Part shown: in pieces, positions 25,553 to 34,689 of the stretch | Layout of the letters: each line of letters opens with the position of its first letter | Numbering within the stretch: the stretch's first letter is position 1 | DNA from: CAUZWH01 sp965224275 | GTDB lineage: Bacteria; Pseudomonadota; Alphaproteobacteria; SHVV01 | Length of the DNA stretch: 64,000 bases | Assembly (NCBI GenBank): GCA_965224275.1 | Contig: CBDCYR010000011.1 | Location: 620,001 to 684,000 of the forward strand | Direction: 5' to 3' | Position numbers and translations under genes: made by a program | Notes under the pieces: model-generated | Told to the model about the DNA's origin: nothing | Seen by the model: the letters and a program-made list of their open reading frames with translations, nothing else | Databases searched by the model: none

Positions 25553-25581
25553 ACTATACCTAAAAAACCAATGAGTCGCAA
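25553..25581 (-). promoter_or_regulatory. promoter for the small peptide / PuuD-like operon
   Basis: On the minus strand: TTGCGA (25581-25576), 17 bases, TATAGT (25558-25553). Transcription would start near 25,546, about 40 bases before the 31-residue peptide. Confidence 0.55.
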
Positions 25582-25642
25582 TAACTTAGATAAAAGCTCT
25601 AAGAAATCGGTCGGAATGAAGGGCAAATAGCGCGGTTTACGC

Positions 25643-26590
25643 ATGTCTCCGTTAACCATATTCGAGCCCAACTTGGAGCACGCGCTGTCGGTGTGTCGCG
25701 AACGAATCGCTCGTCGTAAGAGTCACCTCGTTGCGGTCTCCGAGCAGCTCGAATCACCCCTTAAGCGCAATCTGTTCGTCGCCTGTTACGCCGCGATGCG
25801 GGTTCTCGACGACGCTGTTGACGAGGACTATGTCGTCGCCGCCGAGCGCTCTCGAGAGGCAACTGACGCGTATATAGATCGTTGGCGTCAGCAGGCCGAG
25901 GAAGCGGCGAGGGGTGCCTTCGTCATTAGCGATGAAGCAATCGAACGCGACATATTCTTCGCGCTTAATGCCTATCTCGGCGCCAGTGAAATTGGTGCGA
26001 TGCCCTGGCGTCATCTCGGCGCGGCGATGCGCACCGACGTTGCCCGTGGCGGTATCGAAGATTGGGGATCTTTTGAGACCTATTGCCGGGGCGCCAGTAT
26101 CGCACCGGCCGAAGTCTTTCTCTACATCCTCTCATGTCGACCTGATGGTGAGCGCGGCTCAGCATCGTCATTGCCCCGCCCAACAATCTATTACGCCAGA
26201 GACCTGGCGTTGTTTTGCTATCTCGTGCACATCCTGCGCGATCTGGCCAAGGATGCACGGCGCGACCAGAACTTGATCATCGTCCCGCGCTCGGTGCTCG
26301 CAGACGTCGACCTCGGCAATGGCGGACTGATCGCCGCTATTGAGGCGCACGACAGCGCGGCCCTGCAACCGCTCGCGGACGTATTGATCGAACGAGCTCG
26401 TTCGCACTTACAGCGCGGCAAAGTGCGCATGCGTGAAATTTCCAAAGAAATGTCACCAAATGCAAACGAGGCCCTGGCAAGCCTCGTTCGCCGTTACGTT
26501 GAAACATTCGATACATTATCGGCGGACTATGATGGCCATCTGCGGACGACGAACTGGGGCCTTGGCATCGATTCCGTAGCCCCAGATTAA
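25643..26590 (+). CDS. squalene/phytoene synthase family protein
   Basis: A 315-residue prenyl-transferase-fold protein. The first Asp-rich motif is present as RVLDDAVDEDYV (near residue 55) and the second as RDLAKDARRDQN (near 200), so diphosphate/magnesium binding is plausible, as in head-to-head condensing enzymes such as HpnC/HpnD. No other hopanoid or carotenoid gene is nearby, so the product is open. ATG 25643. The next gene, 6 bases downstream, is a divergent member of the same fold. Confidence 0.78.
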   Translation: MSPLTIFEPNLEHALSVCRERIARRKSHLVAVSEQLESPLKRNLFVACYAAMRVLDDAVDEDYVVAAERSREATDAYIDRWRQQAEEAARGAFVISDEAIERDIFFALNAYLGASEIGAMPWRHLGAAMRTDVARGGIEDWGSFETYCRGASIAPAEVFLYILSCRPDGERGSASSLPRPTIYYARDLALFCYLVHILRDLAKDARRDQNLIIVPRSVLADVDLGNGGLIAAIEAHDSAALQPLADVLIERARSHLQRGKVRMREISKEMSPNANEALASLVRRYVETFDTLSADYDGHLRTTNWGLGIDSVAPD

Positions 26591-26595
26591 GCTGA

Positions 26596-27456
26596 ATGGT
26601 CGACGCAACCGCCGAGTCAGACCGCCGATATTGTGAGCGCGAACTACGCGAGCATGACCACGATCGCTATTTGGCGAGTCTGCTGGTGAGTGGCAATGCG
26701 CGTCGGGCCGTGACCGCACTGTACGCGTTCAATGTTGAGATCGCGCGGACGCGTGAGGTCGTCAGCGAAGCTCTCTTGGGTGAGATGAGGCTGCAATTCT
26801 GGCGGGAAACGATTGATGAAATCTTTCGCGGTGATGGGGTAAGACAACATCCGGTTGCACAGGAACTGGCGTGGGCCACGTCCGAATACCATCTGGCCAG
26901 GGAATTGATGGATCGTTTGCTCGTGCAACGTCATCGCGATCTCAGCGACGAACAGCCGACGTCACTCGCCGACCTCGAGCGCTATGCCGAGGCGACGTCG
27001 GCCGGCCTGCTCGAATTGGCGATCGGCACTGCCGGTCCGGTCAATGATACGGTTGCGAAGGTTGCCCATGACATCGGCATTTCCTTTGGCTTGAGCGGCT
27101 TGATTCGGGCGCTCCCGTTTCATGCCCGTCAGCGCCGTCTCTATCTACCCATCGACCTGCTAGATCAGGCAGAGATAGATCGTGAGGCCGTGTTTGCCGG
27201 CCACTTTTCGACGGCGCTTGTCGGGGTCGTCAAAGCGGTGGCCGATCGGGCGCGCGCACACCTGAACGATGCGCGTCAATCATGGTCTGCGGTGCCGAGC
27301 GCCCAACGTTCGGTATTGGTGCTCGGGTCGCTCGTAGCGCTCGATTTGCGCCGACTGCAGGCGGTTGGTCACAATCCGTTTGATCCCAACATTGGTACCT
27401 TGCCGCTGCGGCGTTTGCTCCGACTGATCGGCGCACGCTTAACCGGGCGCTTTTAG
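26596..27456 (+). CDS. squalene/phytoene synthase-like protein, NDUFAF6-related
   Basis: A 286-residue protein of the same fold as its neighbour but without clear Asp-rich motifs: ALYAFNVEIARTREVVSEALLGEMRLQFWRE occupies the first-motif region and SFGLSGLIRALPFHA the second. This pattern matches the bacterial relatives of mitochondrial NDUFAF6, a complex I assembly factor, rather than a catalytic synthase. Its 3' end overlaps the convergent gene by 4 bases. Function is inferred from family resemblance. Confidence 0.7.
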   Translation: MVDATAESDRRYCERELREHDHDRYLASLLVSGNARRAVTALYAFNVEIARTREVVSEALLGEMRLQFWRETIDEIFRGDGVRQHPVAQELAWATSEYHLARELMDRLLVQRHRDLSDEQPTSLADLERYAEATSAGLLELAIGTAGPVNDTVAKVAHDIGISFGLSGLIRALPFHARQRRLYLPIDLLDQAEIDREAVFAGHFSTALVGVVKAVADRARAHLNDARQSWSAVPSAQRSVLVLGSLVALDLRRLQAVGHNPFDPNIGTLPLRRLLRLIGARLTGRF

Positions 27457-28469
27457 TTCAAGCGATCGATCAGCTCGATGATGCGATCAGCGGTGGATTG
27501 CGAATCGGCCAAACGCGCTTCGCGAACTTCGTTTGAAACGCTTCCACTCGTCATCAATATTGGGTAGCGACGGAAAATCGTGCGTTGGTAGGGCACGGAA
27601 AACTTACCTGCCCAGGCGGCGATCGCGTCAAGTGAATGAGGCGCTGTGCCGACCAGATCTTTGCGGTGAGTGGGCAGGTCGAGATTGACCTGCAGGATCT
27701 CATTGGAATCTTGGACAATATGAACCTCGTTCAAACTGTCCAGCGTTTGATCCAACAACGCTCCGTCGATTGTGCCTTCGAAGTCGCGGTAGACCTTAGG
27801 CCACACCGCCATGGGGTGAAGGTGGAACGCGCGAAGAATGTAGTCGGCACCGCCGAGGGGCCAAATCACGATCGATGGCCAGGTAGTGAAATTCTCGCTA
27901 TCGATGAAACTACTCTTCGTCAGATCGTGAAGGTGATTGCCGATGGATGCGACGAGATTTTCTGCCACGCACGGAGCTGTCATGTTGTCCGCGTCAAGAA
28001 ACTGTTCGGCGAACGCAGCGAGATAGGTCTCGGCATCAACGCGTATGCCGCTGGTGAGAACGGCCCTCTTGCCCTCGTTCAGGCGGGCGATCATTGATTC
28101 AAATGAGCCTTCCGACCAAACACCGTCGCCGGGCAGGAAGACCATAACGGCATCGCGGTCGGCAGCGTCGCGCACTGCTAATTGATGACACCGCGTGAGA
28201 TCGCGATAGTGGTCGGCGATACGATTGCTTTTGCCGATACCATCGACAACAACGGTGCGCAGTTCGATCGCCGTTGGCAGGTGCTCGCGTAAGGCGGCAC
28301 TCTCGAGTTCGCGGGCGTCGGCAGAGGTCGTGTAGAGCCATAGGGTTGCCGAGCCCGCATCGGCGAGTGCGGCGAGATTACCCGGCGTGTTCAAACTCGG
28401 TAGACAGACCTTGAGGAAAAGTTGCCGATAGAGATCGCCCCACACGGCGACGACGATGTCGAAATGCAT
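27453..28469 (-). CDS. hypothetical protein, possible glycosyltransferase-like fold
   Basis: A 338-residue protein started at ATG 28469 (MHFDIVVAVWGDLYRQLFLK); the frame runs further upstream but would overlap trmFO. Segments such as FDIVVAVWG, SATLWLYTTSADA, then DRDAVMVFLPGDGVW (possible D-x-D-like acidic site) and ILRAFHLHPMAVWPKV suggest a nucleotide-sugar-type alpha/beta fold acting on an envelope polymer. I do not recognise a named family. It is just downstream of trmFO on the same strand. Confidence 0.55.
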   Translation of the reverse strand: MHFDIVVAVWGDLYRQLFLKVCLPSLNTPGNLAALADAGSATLWLYTTSADARELESAALREHLPTAIELRTVVVDGIGKSNRIADHYRDLTRCHQLAVRDAADRDAVMVFLPGDGVWSEGSFESMIARLNEGKRAVLTSGIRVDAETYLAAFAEQFLDADNMTAPCVAENLVASIGNHLHDLTKSSFIDSENFTTWPSIVIWPLGGADYILRAFHLHPMAVWPKVYRDFEGTIDGALLDQTLDSLNEVHIVQDSNEILQVNLDLPTHRKDLVGTAPHSLDAIAAWAGKFSVPYQRTIFRRYPILMTSGSVSNEVREARLADSQSTADRIIELIDRLN

Positions 28470-28482
28470 GCCCAGCGGCTGA

Positions 28483-29832
28483 CTATTCTGCCGCCAGTCC
28501 TGGTTGTGTAAGCCAGGGTTGGAGATCGGCGCGCGCACGCGTCGTGTAGGCTTGTTTTCGTTCAGCCCGCTTGAAACGTTTGGCGAGCGGTGGAAACAAA
28601 CCAAAATTCGCGTTCATGGGCTGAAAGGTATCGCTTTCGGCGCCGCCGGTAATATGCCTGAGAATCGCGCCGAGCGCGGTTGTTGATGGCGGCGGATCGA
28701 TGACTTCGTTGCGCCTCTCCGCGGCGGCAAAGCGTCCAGCCAGGAGACCGATTGCTGCGCTTTCGACATAGCCTTCGACGCCCGTGATCTGGCCGGCAAA
28801 CCGAAGCCTGGGCATAGCCTTGAGCCGCAAACTCGAATCCAACAGTTTGGGGCTGTTGAGGAAGGTGTTGCGGTGAATACCGCCGAGGCGAGCAAAGCGG
28901 GCGGCTTCCAATCCCGGGATCGTCGTGAAGATCTGCTTCTGGGCGCGGTGGGCGAGTTTGGTCTGAAAGCCGACGATGTTGTAGAGGGTGGCCAGCGCAT
29001 TGTCCTGGCGCAATTGGATGACTGCGTGCGGTTTGTCTTGTGGGCTGTGTGGATTGGTGAGACCGACAGGTTTCATCGGTCCGAAACGCAGCGTTTCCCG
29101 ACCTCGGGCAGCCATCACTTCAACCGGTAAGCAGCCTTCAAAATAAGGCGTGACGGCTTCCCACTCCTTGAATTCGATCTTGTCGGCAGCAATGAGCGCC
29201 TCGATAAAGGTCTCGTATTGGTTCCGATCAAGCGGGCAATTGATGTAATCGGCGCCGTCCCCGCCAGGGCCGGACTTTTCGTAGCGGGACTGAAACCACG
29301 CTTTATCAAGATCGATTGAGTCGCGATAGACGATCGGCGCAATCGCATCAAAGAATGCCAGCGCGTCCTCACCGGTCAACGATTGGATAACGCTCGCGAG
29401 GGCCGGCGACGTAAGCGGGCCGGTCGCGATAACGACCTGATCCCAATCAGACGGTGGTAGGCTTGCGACCTCTTCACGATCGATGGTGACAAGCGGCTCG
29501 TTTTCGAGCCGAGACTGGACATCTGCAGAAAAGGCATCGCGATCCACCGCCAGGGCGGAACCGGCAGGAACGCGGTTGGCGTCCGCGACCCGCAAAATCA
29601 GCGAACCCGCCCGCCGCATCTCCTCGTGCAGCAGACCGACCGCATTTTTTTCGGCATCATCGGAACGAAACGAATTCGAACACACCAATTCGGCCAGGTT
29701 ATCGGTCGTATGTGCGTCGGTACTGTGGATCGGACGCATTTCGTGCAATACGACGGGGAGGTTGGCGCGGGCGGCTTGCCAGGCGGCTTCGCATCCAGCC
29801 AGACCGCCGCCGATGACGTGGATTGGCCTCAT
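28483..29832 (-). CDS. trmFO: tRNA (uracil-54-C5)-methyltransferase, folate/FAD-dependent
   Basis: About 449 residues. TrmFO makes ribothymidine at position 54 of tRNA using methylenetetrahydrofolate and FAD. PIHVIGGGLAGCEAAWQAAR is the FAD-binding motif; LVCSNSFRSDDAEKNAVGLL, FQTKLAHRAQKQIF and RFAGQITGVEGYVESAAIG are family hallmarks. I choose ATG 29832; a TTG at 29844 would add four residues. It lies directly downstream of uvrA on the same strand. Confidence 0.94.
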   Translation of the reverse strand: MRPIHVIGGGLAGCEAAWQAARANLPVVLHEMRPIHSTDAHTTDNLAELVCSNSFRSDDAEKNAVGLLHEEMRRAGSLILRVADANRVPAGSALAVDRDAFSADVQSRLENEPLVTIDREEVASLPPSDWDQVVIATGPLTSPALASVIQSLTGEDALAFFDAIAPIVYRDSIDLDKAWFQSRYEKSGPGGDGADYINCPLDRNQYETFIEALIAADKIEFKEWEAVTPYFEGCLPVEVMAARGRETLRFGPMKPVGLTNPHSPQDKPHAVIQLRQDNALATLYNIVGFQTKLAHRAQKQIFTTIPGLEAARFARLGGIHRNTFLNSPKLLDSSLRLKAMPRLRFAGQITGVEGYVESAAIGLLAGRFAAAERRNEVIDPPPSTTALGAILRHITGGAESDTFQPMNANFGLFPPLAKRFKRAERKQAYTTRARADLQPWLTQPGLAAE

Positions 29833-29868
29833 CTCAGCGCTCAATGATGCGACCCCGCTTGATGAGCG

Positions 29869-32865
29869 TTACTCCGCCGCTGCCTGCGCAGTAACAGCGG
29901 CTCGTTTCTTACCGCGCTTCGATTTGCTCGCCTTGGTGGCTGTTTTGGCAGATGTGCTAAGTGGTTTAGACCCGTTCGTATGCTTCGCCCCAAGTTTGGT
30001 TTTACTGCCTTTGGAGAGGTCTGCCCTTTTGCGCTTGGCGCGGGCGAAATGGTGCTTGAGAAACTGGCCGGTATAGCTGGCAGCGACCGCCGCGATGTCT
30101 TCAGGGGTGCCCTCCGCGACAATTTGGCCGCCGCCATTGCCGCCTTCCGGGCCAAGGTCGAGGATCCAGTCCGCGGTTTTAATCACATCGAGGTTGTGCT
30201 CGATCACCACGACCGTGTTGCCCTGATCGACCAGCGCATGCAGGACATCGAGCAGTTTGCGGACGTCGTCGAAGTGCAACCCGGTGGTCGGTTCGTCCAG
30301 GAGATACAAAGTTTTGCCGGTCGCTCGCCGTGACAGTTCCTTTGCCAACTTGACTCGTTGCGCTTCGCCACCCGACAGCGTGGTTGCCGGCTGGCCAATG
30401 TGGATGTAGCTGAGGCCCACACGCTGCATCGTTACCAGCTTGTCGCGGATTACCGGAACGGCGCTGAAAAAGTCGACTCCTTCCTCTACTGTCATATCAA
30501 GAACGTCTGCGATTGATTTGTTTTTAAACAATATTTCCAGTGTTTCTCTATTATAGCGGTGACCCTTGCACACGTCGCACTGCACGTACACATCGGGCAG
30601 GAAATGCATTTCGATTTTGATGACGCCATCACCCTGGCAGGCTTCGCAGCGGCCGCCTTTCACGTTGAAGGAGAAACGGCCCGGCTTATATCCACGCGCT
30701 CCGGCTTCGGGCAGGCCCGCGAACCAATCGCGGATCGGAGTAAAGGCGCCGGTGTATGTCGCGGGATTCGAACGCGGCGTTCGTCCAATGGGTGACTGAT
30801 CGATGTCAACGATCTTATCGATAAACTCGAGCCCCCTGATGTCACGGTGAACGCCGGGAGCCGTGCGGGCATTGTTCAGGCGTCGCGCAATGCCGCGATA
30901 CAGAGTGTCGACGATCAGCGTTGATTTGCCGCTGCCGGACACGCCCGTAATACAGGTGAACGTCCCGAGCGGAATTCGGGCCGTGATATCCTTCAGATTG
31001 TGTTCAACCGCGCCGACAATCGTGAGCGCTTGCCCTTTCTTGCCGGACCGCCTCACCATCGGCATCGGCACCTGCGCGGTGCCGACCAAGTACTGGCCGG
31101 TCAGGCTCTCGGCGCTGGCGGCAATGACACCGGGGGGGCCTTCGGCGACCACATGGCCACCGTGAATTCCGGCGCCGGGACCCATATCGATGACGTGATC
31201 GGCGCTCTCGATCGCCTCTTCGTCGTGTTCGACCACGAGGACCGAATTGCCGAGATCGCGGAGGTTTTTCAGGGTTTCGAGCAGTCTGGCATTGTCGCGT
31301 TGGTGCAGTCCGATCGATGGCTCGTCAAGAACGTAAAGCACCCCGGTCAACCCTGATCCGATTTGCGATGCCAGGCGAATGCGCTGACTTTCACCGCCCG
31401 ATAACGTGCCGGCGTTGCGCGAGAGCGTGAGATATTCCAGGCCGACGTTAACCAGGAAGCCGAGCCGGTTCTGCAACTCGCGGAGAATGCGCTGGGCGAT
31501 CTCGCGTTGCTTGCTCGTGAGAGCGGCGTCCAACCCGTTGCACCACTGTGCCGCTACGTCGATCGACATCTCCGCCACCTGTCCGGCGTGGAGCTCGTCG
31601 ATCTTGACCGATAGCGCCTCTGGTTTGAGCCGATAGCCGTGGCAGGACTCGCACACCGTGGTTGCCTGATAGCGTCCGAGTTCCTCGCGAATCCAATCGG
31701 AATCAGTTTCCTTCCATCGCCGCTGCATATTCGGCACGACGCCCTCGAAGGCGCGCTGGGTTGTGTAGCTGCGATCGCCATCATCGTAGGTGAGGGGCAC
31801 GCGCTCGTCGTTGGAGCCTTGCAACACGACGTCTTGCGCTGTTTGGGGCAAGTCCTTGAAAGGCACCGTCATGCTGAATTTGTAGTGTTTGGCGAGGCTC
31901 GCCAGCGTCTGGGTGTAGTAGGGCGAAGAGGAATTGGCCCAGGGTGCGATCGCCCCGTCATATAGCGACAGCGTCCGGTTGGGGACCACCAGATCGGCGT
32001 CGAAGTAGAGCCGGGTTCCGAGACCGTCACAAGACGGACACGCCCCGAAGGGATTGTTAAAGGAGAACAACCGCGGTTCAATCTCTTCTATCGTGAAGCC
32101 CGACACCGGGCACGCGAACTTGGTCGAGAACAGGGTCCGCTCGCCACTGTCGGCATCCTCGGCGATCGCCACGCCGTCTGCCGCAGCAAGTGCGGTCTCC
32201 AAGCTATCCGCGAGGCGACTGGCAATATCCGGTCCGACAACGACGCGATCGACGACAACTTCGATTGTGTGTTTGCGTTTTTTATCGAGCGCCGGCGCAT
32301 CCTCGATCTCGTAGAGTTCGCCATCGATCTTGATGCGTTGAAAGCCGCGTTTCAAAAGTTGGGCCAGTTCCTTGCGGTATTCGCCTTTGCGCCCGCGTAC
32401 GATTGGGGCCAGCAGATAAAGCCGTGTTTTCATCGGCATGGCCATCACGATATCGACCATCTGGGAGACGGTTTGGCTCTCGATGGGCAACCCGGTTGCC
32501 GGCGAATATGGCACGCCGACGCGTGCGAACAGCAGCCGCAGGTAGTCGTAAATCTCGGTTACCGTGCCGACCGTCGAGCGTGGGTTGCGCGACGTCGTTT
32601 TCTGCTCGATCGAGATCGCAGGGGAGAGCCCCTCGATGACCTCGACATCGGGTTTTTGCATCAGTTCAAGGAACTGCCGGGCGTAGGCCGAAAGACTTTC
32701 GACGTAGCGCCGCTGTCCTTCGGCATAAATAGTATCGAACGCGAGCGAGGATTTACCGGAGCCGGAGAGGCCCGTGATCACGACCAATTGGTCGCGCGGG
32801 ATCTCGATATCGATGCCTTTGAGGTTATGCTCGCGGGCACCACGGATGGTAATTGACTTGGTCAT
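29869..32865 (-). CDS. uvrA: excinuclease ABC subunit A
   Basis: DNA damage-recognition ATPase of nucleotide excision repair. At 998 residues it has two ABC modules: Walker A ITGLSGSGKSSLAFD and signature LSGGESQRIRLASQIG; then CITGVSGSGKSTLIVDTLY and LSGGEAQRVKLAKEL. The two zinc modules have Cys pairs in CPVSGF/CPSCDG and CEACQGDG/CDVCKGHR. The C-terminus carries an unusual Lys/Ser/Thr/Ala-rich tail of about 55 residues (from KRKRADLSKGSKTK) beyond the normal end, probably disordered and DNA-binding. Divergent from ssb, the common uvrA/ssb arrangement. Confidence 0.97.
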   Translation of the reverse strand: MTKSITIRGAREHNLKGIDIEIPRDQLVVITGLSGSGKSSLAFDTIYAEGQRRYVESLSAYARQFLELMQKPDVEVIEGLSPAISIEQKTTSRNPRSTVGTVTEIYDYLRLLFARVGVPYSPATGLPIESQTVSQMVDIVMAMPMKTRLYLLAPIVRGRKGEYRKELAQLLKRGFQRIKIDGELYEIEDAPALDKKRKHTIEVVVDRVVVGPDIASRLADSLETALAAADGVAIAEDADSGERTLFSTKFACPVSGFTIEEIEPRLFSFNNPFGACPSCDGLGTRLYFDADLVVPNRTLSLYDGAIAPWANSSSPYYTQTLASLAKHYKFSMTVPFKDLPQTAQDVVLQGSNDERVPLTYDDGDRSYTTQRAFEGVVPNMQRRWKETDSDWIREELGRYQATTVCESCHGYRLKPEALSVKIDELHAGQVAEMSIDVAAQWCNGLDAALTSKQREIAQRILRELQNRLGFLVNVGLEYLTLSRNAGTLSGGESQRIRLASQIGSGLTGVLYVLDEPSIGLHQRDNARLLETLKNLRDLGNSVLVVEHDEEAIESADHVIDMGPGAGIHGGHVVAEGPPGVIAASAESLTGQYLVGTAQVPMPMVRRSGKKGQALTIVGAVEHNLKDITARIPLGTFTCITGVSGSGKSTLIVDTLYRGIARRLNNARTAPGVHRDIRGLEFIDKIVDIDQSPIGRTPRSNPATYTGAFTPIRDWFAGLPEAGARGYKPGRFSFNVKGGRCEACQGDGVIKIEMHFLPDVYVQCDVCKGHRYNRETLEILFKNKSIADVLDMTVEEGVDFFSAVPVIRDKLVTMQRVGLSYIHIGQPATTLSGGEAQRVKLAKELSRRATGKTLYLLDEPTTGLHFDDVRKLLDVLHALVDQGNTVVVIEHNLDVIKTADWILDLGPEGGNGGGQIVAEGTPEDIAAVAASYTGQFLKHHFARAKRKRADLSKGSKTKLGAKHTNGSKPLSTSAKTATKASKSKRGKKRAAVTAQAAAE

Positions 32866-32955
32866 TGGGCCGGTTATCGGGGTTCAGCTTACCGGTAGCG
32901 GGGCGAGATCCATTGTGCGTAAGATAGCTCAAACATCAATAGGCGAGGACAATCC

Positions 32956-33309
32956 ATGGCGGGCAGCGTCAACAAGGTGATCCTGGTAGGTAATTTGGGG
33001 CGTGACCCCGAAGTTCGCCAGATGCAAGACGGCAATCCGGTGGTCAATTTATCGCTTGCTACCTCGGAAAATTGGAAGGATCGCTCGACCGGCGAACGCC
33101 GTGAACGAACAGAATGGCACCGGGTGGTGATCTTCAACGAGAACCTCGCCCGCGTCGCCGAGCAATATCTGCGCAAAGGCTCAAAAATATATGTCGAGGG
33201 TACCCTGCAGACCCGCAAATGGCAGGACCAATCCGGCCAGGACAAATACACCACCGAAGTCGTTCTTGGCCGGTTCCGCGGTGAGCTAACGATGCTCGAT
33301 CCGTTCTAA
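32956..33309 (+). CDS. ssb: single-stranded DNA-binding protein, lacking the usual C-terminal tail
   Basis: A complete OB-fold: MAGSVNKVILVGNLGRDPEV, TEWHRVVIFNENLA, VEGTLQTRKWQD. The protein ends at residue 117 with GELTMLDPF, where chromosomal SSBs normally continue with a 40-60 residue Gly-rich linker and a DDDIPF tip. The last residues still form an acidic-hydrophobic D-P-F end. The missing linker and the adjacent mobile island suggest the 3' end was rebuilt or trimmed. Divergent from uvrA, with 90 bases between them. Confidence 0.92.
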   Translation: MAGSVNKVILVGNLGRDPEVRQMQDGNPVVNLSLATSENWKDRSTGERRERTEWHRVVIFNENLARVAEQYLRKGSKIYVEGTLQTRKWQDQSGQDKYTTEVVLGRFRGELTMLDPF

Positions 33310-33328
33310 AGAGCCTATTACTGAAAAT

Positions 33329-33370
33329 GTAAAGCCTGTGGGGTTAACGCCCTGCGGGCTTTACTTTTTT
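33329..33370 (+). terminator. rho-independent terminator after ssb
   Basis: GTAAAGCC and GGGCTTTAC form the outer stem around a GGGG/CGCCC inner stem, followed by six T. It begins 19 bases after the ssb stop and marks the boundary between backbone and island. Confidence 0.8.
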
Positions 33371-33444
33371 GGCGATTCTTACTATTGACAATTTTGAGCC
33401 CGCGAATCGAGGTTAGCGGGAACAACACATGAGCGTAAACTTTG

Positions 33445-34689
33445 ATGGCCGAGACGGTCCGACGAATCAAGCTTCCCGACGGCGAGACGCTTCCCGCCTT
33501 GGTCGAGTCCGGCGCGGCGCCCGCGCCCGAGCCGATACGGTACGCGATCTCCATCCTACGAAATGCCGGCCGGGCCGAGAACACGATCGAGGCGCACATG
33601 CGCGCGATCGCGGCGGCCCGCACCTGGGCGCGGTCGAACGGGCTCTCCCTCGAGGCGCGCATGACCACGGGCGCCGGTCTGGAGCTGCGGGAGATCGAAG
33701 GGCTTTCCCATGCGCTGAAGGCCGCTCGGGTTCCGGACCGGACGGCGCGCCCGCTCAAGGCCAATGTCGTGCCGCTTTCCCGACCGGGCAAAGAAGTTCA
33801 TCGACGCCCTGCCCACGACCGCAATGAGGTGCTGGACCCCCAGACCGGAGCCAACCGAGTGCGGTTCGCCGCCGCCTATCTCGACTGGCTTGCGAGCCAC
33901 AGCCGCGCCGCCGGTCCGGGGCACCTCCTTCGCGACACCGTCAAGGCTCTGGCCGCCCGGGCGAAGGCTGGGACGCGCCAACCCTCCGAGCCCAGGAAGG
34001 GCCTGTCGCCGGAACAGCGCGACCGGCTCTTCGCCGTCATCGATCCGTCCTCGCCGGACAATCCGTTCCGGAGCGAGGTGGTGCGCTATCGCAACCTTGC
34101 CGTGGTTGCCTGCCTCGACCAATCGGGCATGCGCAGGGGTGAACTCTCCGGTCTGAAAATCCCGGACATCGACTTCGGCAAGCTGACGATCACGATCCAT
34201 CGGCGCCCTCCTGACCCCCGGGATCCGCGCCAGGAGAAGCCGAAGACCAAGACCGGCGCGCGGCCGGTGCCGATCAGGCCGGAGCTGGCGGACATCCTGT
34301 TCGCCTACCTCTCGGTCTGGCGGCGGGCCGAACCCGCTGCCCGGATGCACGGCTATGTCTTCGTCTCGCACGGCGGGCGCAGGCCGGGGGCGCCGTTGAG
34401 TCCGAGAAGCGTCGGCAAGATCTTCGATTCCCTCGAACTCGTTCTCGGCTTCCGTCTCCATCCTCACATGCTGCGCCACACCTGGAACGACAGGTTCTCG
34501 GCCGCGATCGACGGCAAGGCGGAGCGTGGCGATCACACCCCCGAGGCGAGCGAGGAGCGCATCCGCAACTTCCTGATGGGATGGAGCCCGGGTTCGAAGA
34601 TGGCGGAGATCTACACGCGCCGCCACGTCGAACGCGCGGCCGAGGCCGCCCTGAGTGGCATGCACGAGGGATTGTTCGAGGGTGAGTAG
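33445..34689 (+). CDS. tyrosine recombinase 1 of a recombinase trio
   Basis: A 414-residue site-specific recombinase starting at ATG 33445. An N-terminal SAM-like core-binding region occupies about 30-180. The catalytic residues are visible: Arg in DQSGMRRGELSGLKIPDID (near 230), HxxR in LHPHMLRHTWNDRFSA (near 340), and the Tyr nucleophile in GSKMAEIYTRRHVERAA (near 390). It is the first gene of a six-gene run with overlaps or minimal gaps. Three adjacent recombinases are known from RIT elements and, as TnpA/TnpB, from Tn554-like transposons. Confidence 0.9.
   Translation: MAETVRRIKLPDGETLPALVESGAAPAPEPIRYAISILRNAGRAENTIEAHMRAIAAARTWARSNGLSLEARMTTGAGLELREIEGLSHALKAARVPDRTARPLKANVVPLSRPGKEVHRRPAHDRNEVLDPQTGANRVRFAAAYLDWLASHSRAAGPGHLLRDTVKALAARAKAGTRQPSEPRKGLSPEQRDRLFAVIDPSSPDNPFRSEVVRYRNLAVVACLDQSGMRRGELSGLKIPDIDFGKLTITIHRRPPDPRDPRQEKPKTKTGARPVPIRPELADILFAYLSVWRRAEPAARMHGYVFVSHGGRRPGAPLSPRSVGKIFDSLELVLGFRLHPHMLRHTWNDRFSAAIDGKAERGDHTPEASEERIRNFLMGWSPGSKMAEIYTRRHVERAAEAALSGMHEGLFEGE

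Noticed and set aside
25387..25671. 94-residue minus-strand frame upstream of the PuuD-like gene
   Set aside because: Its coding path crosses a good promoter and turns into low-quality sequence; the 31-residue frame is better placed.
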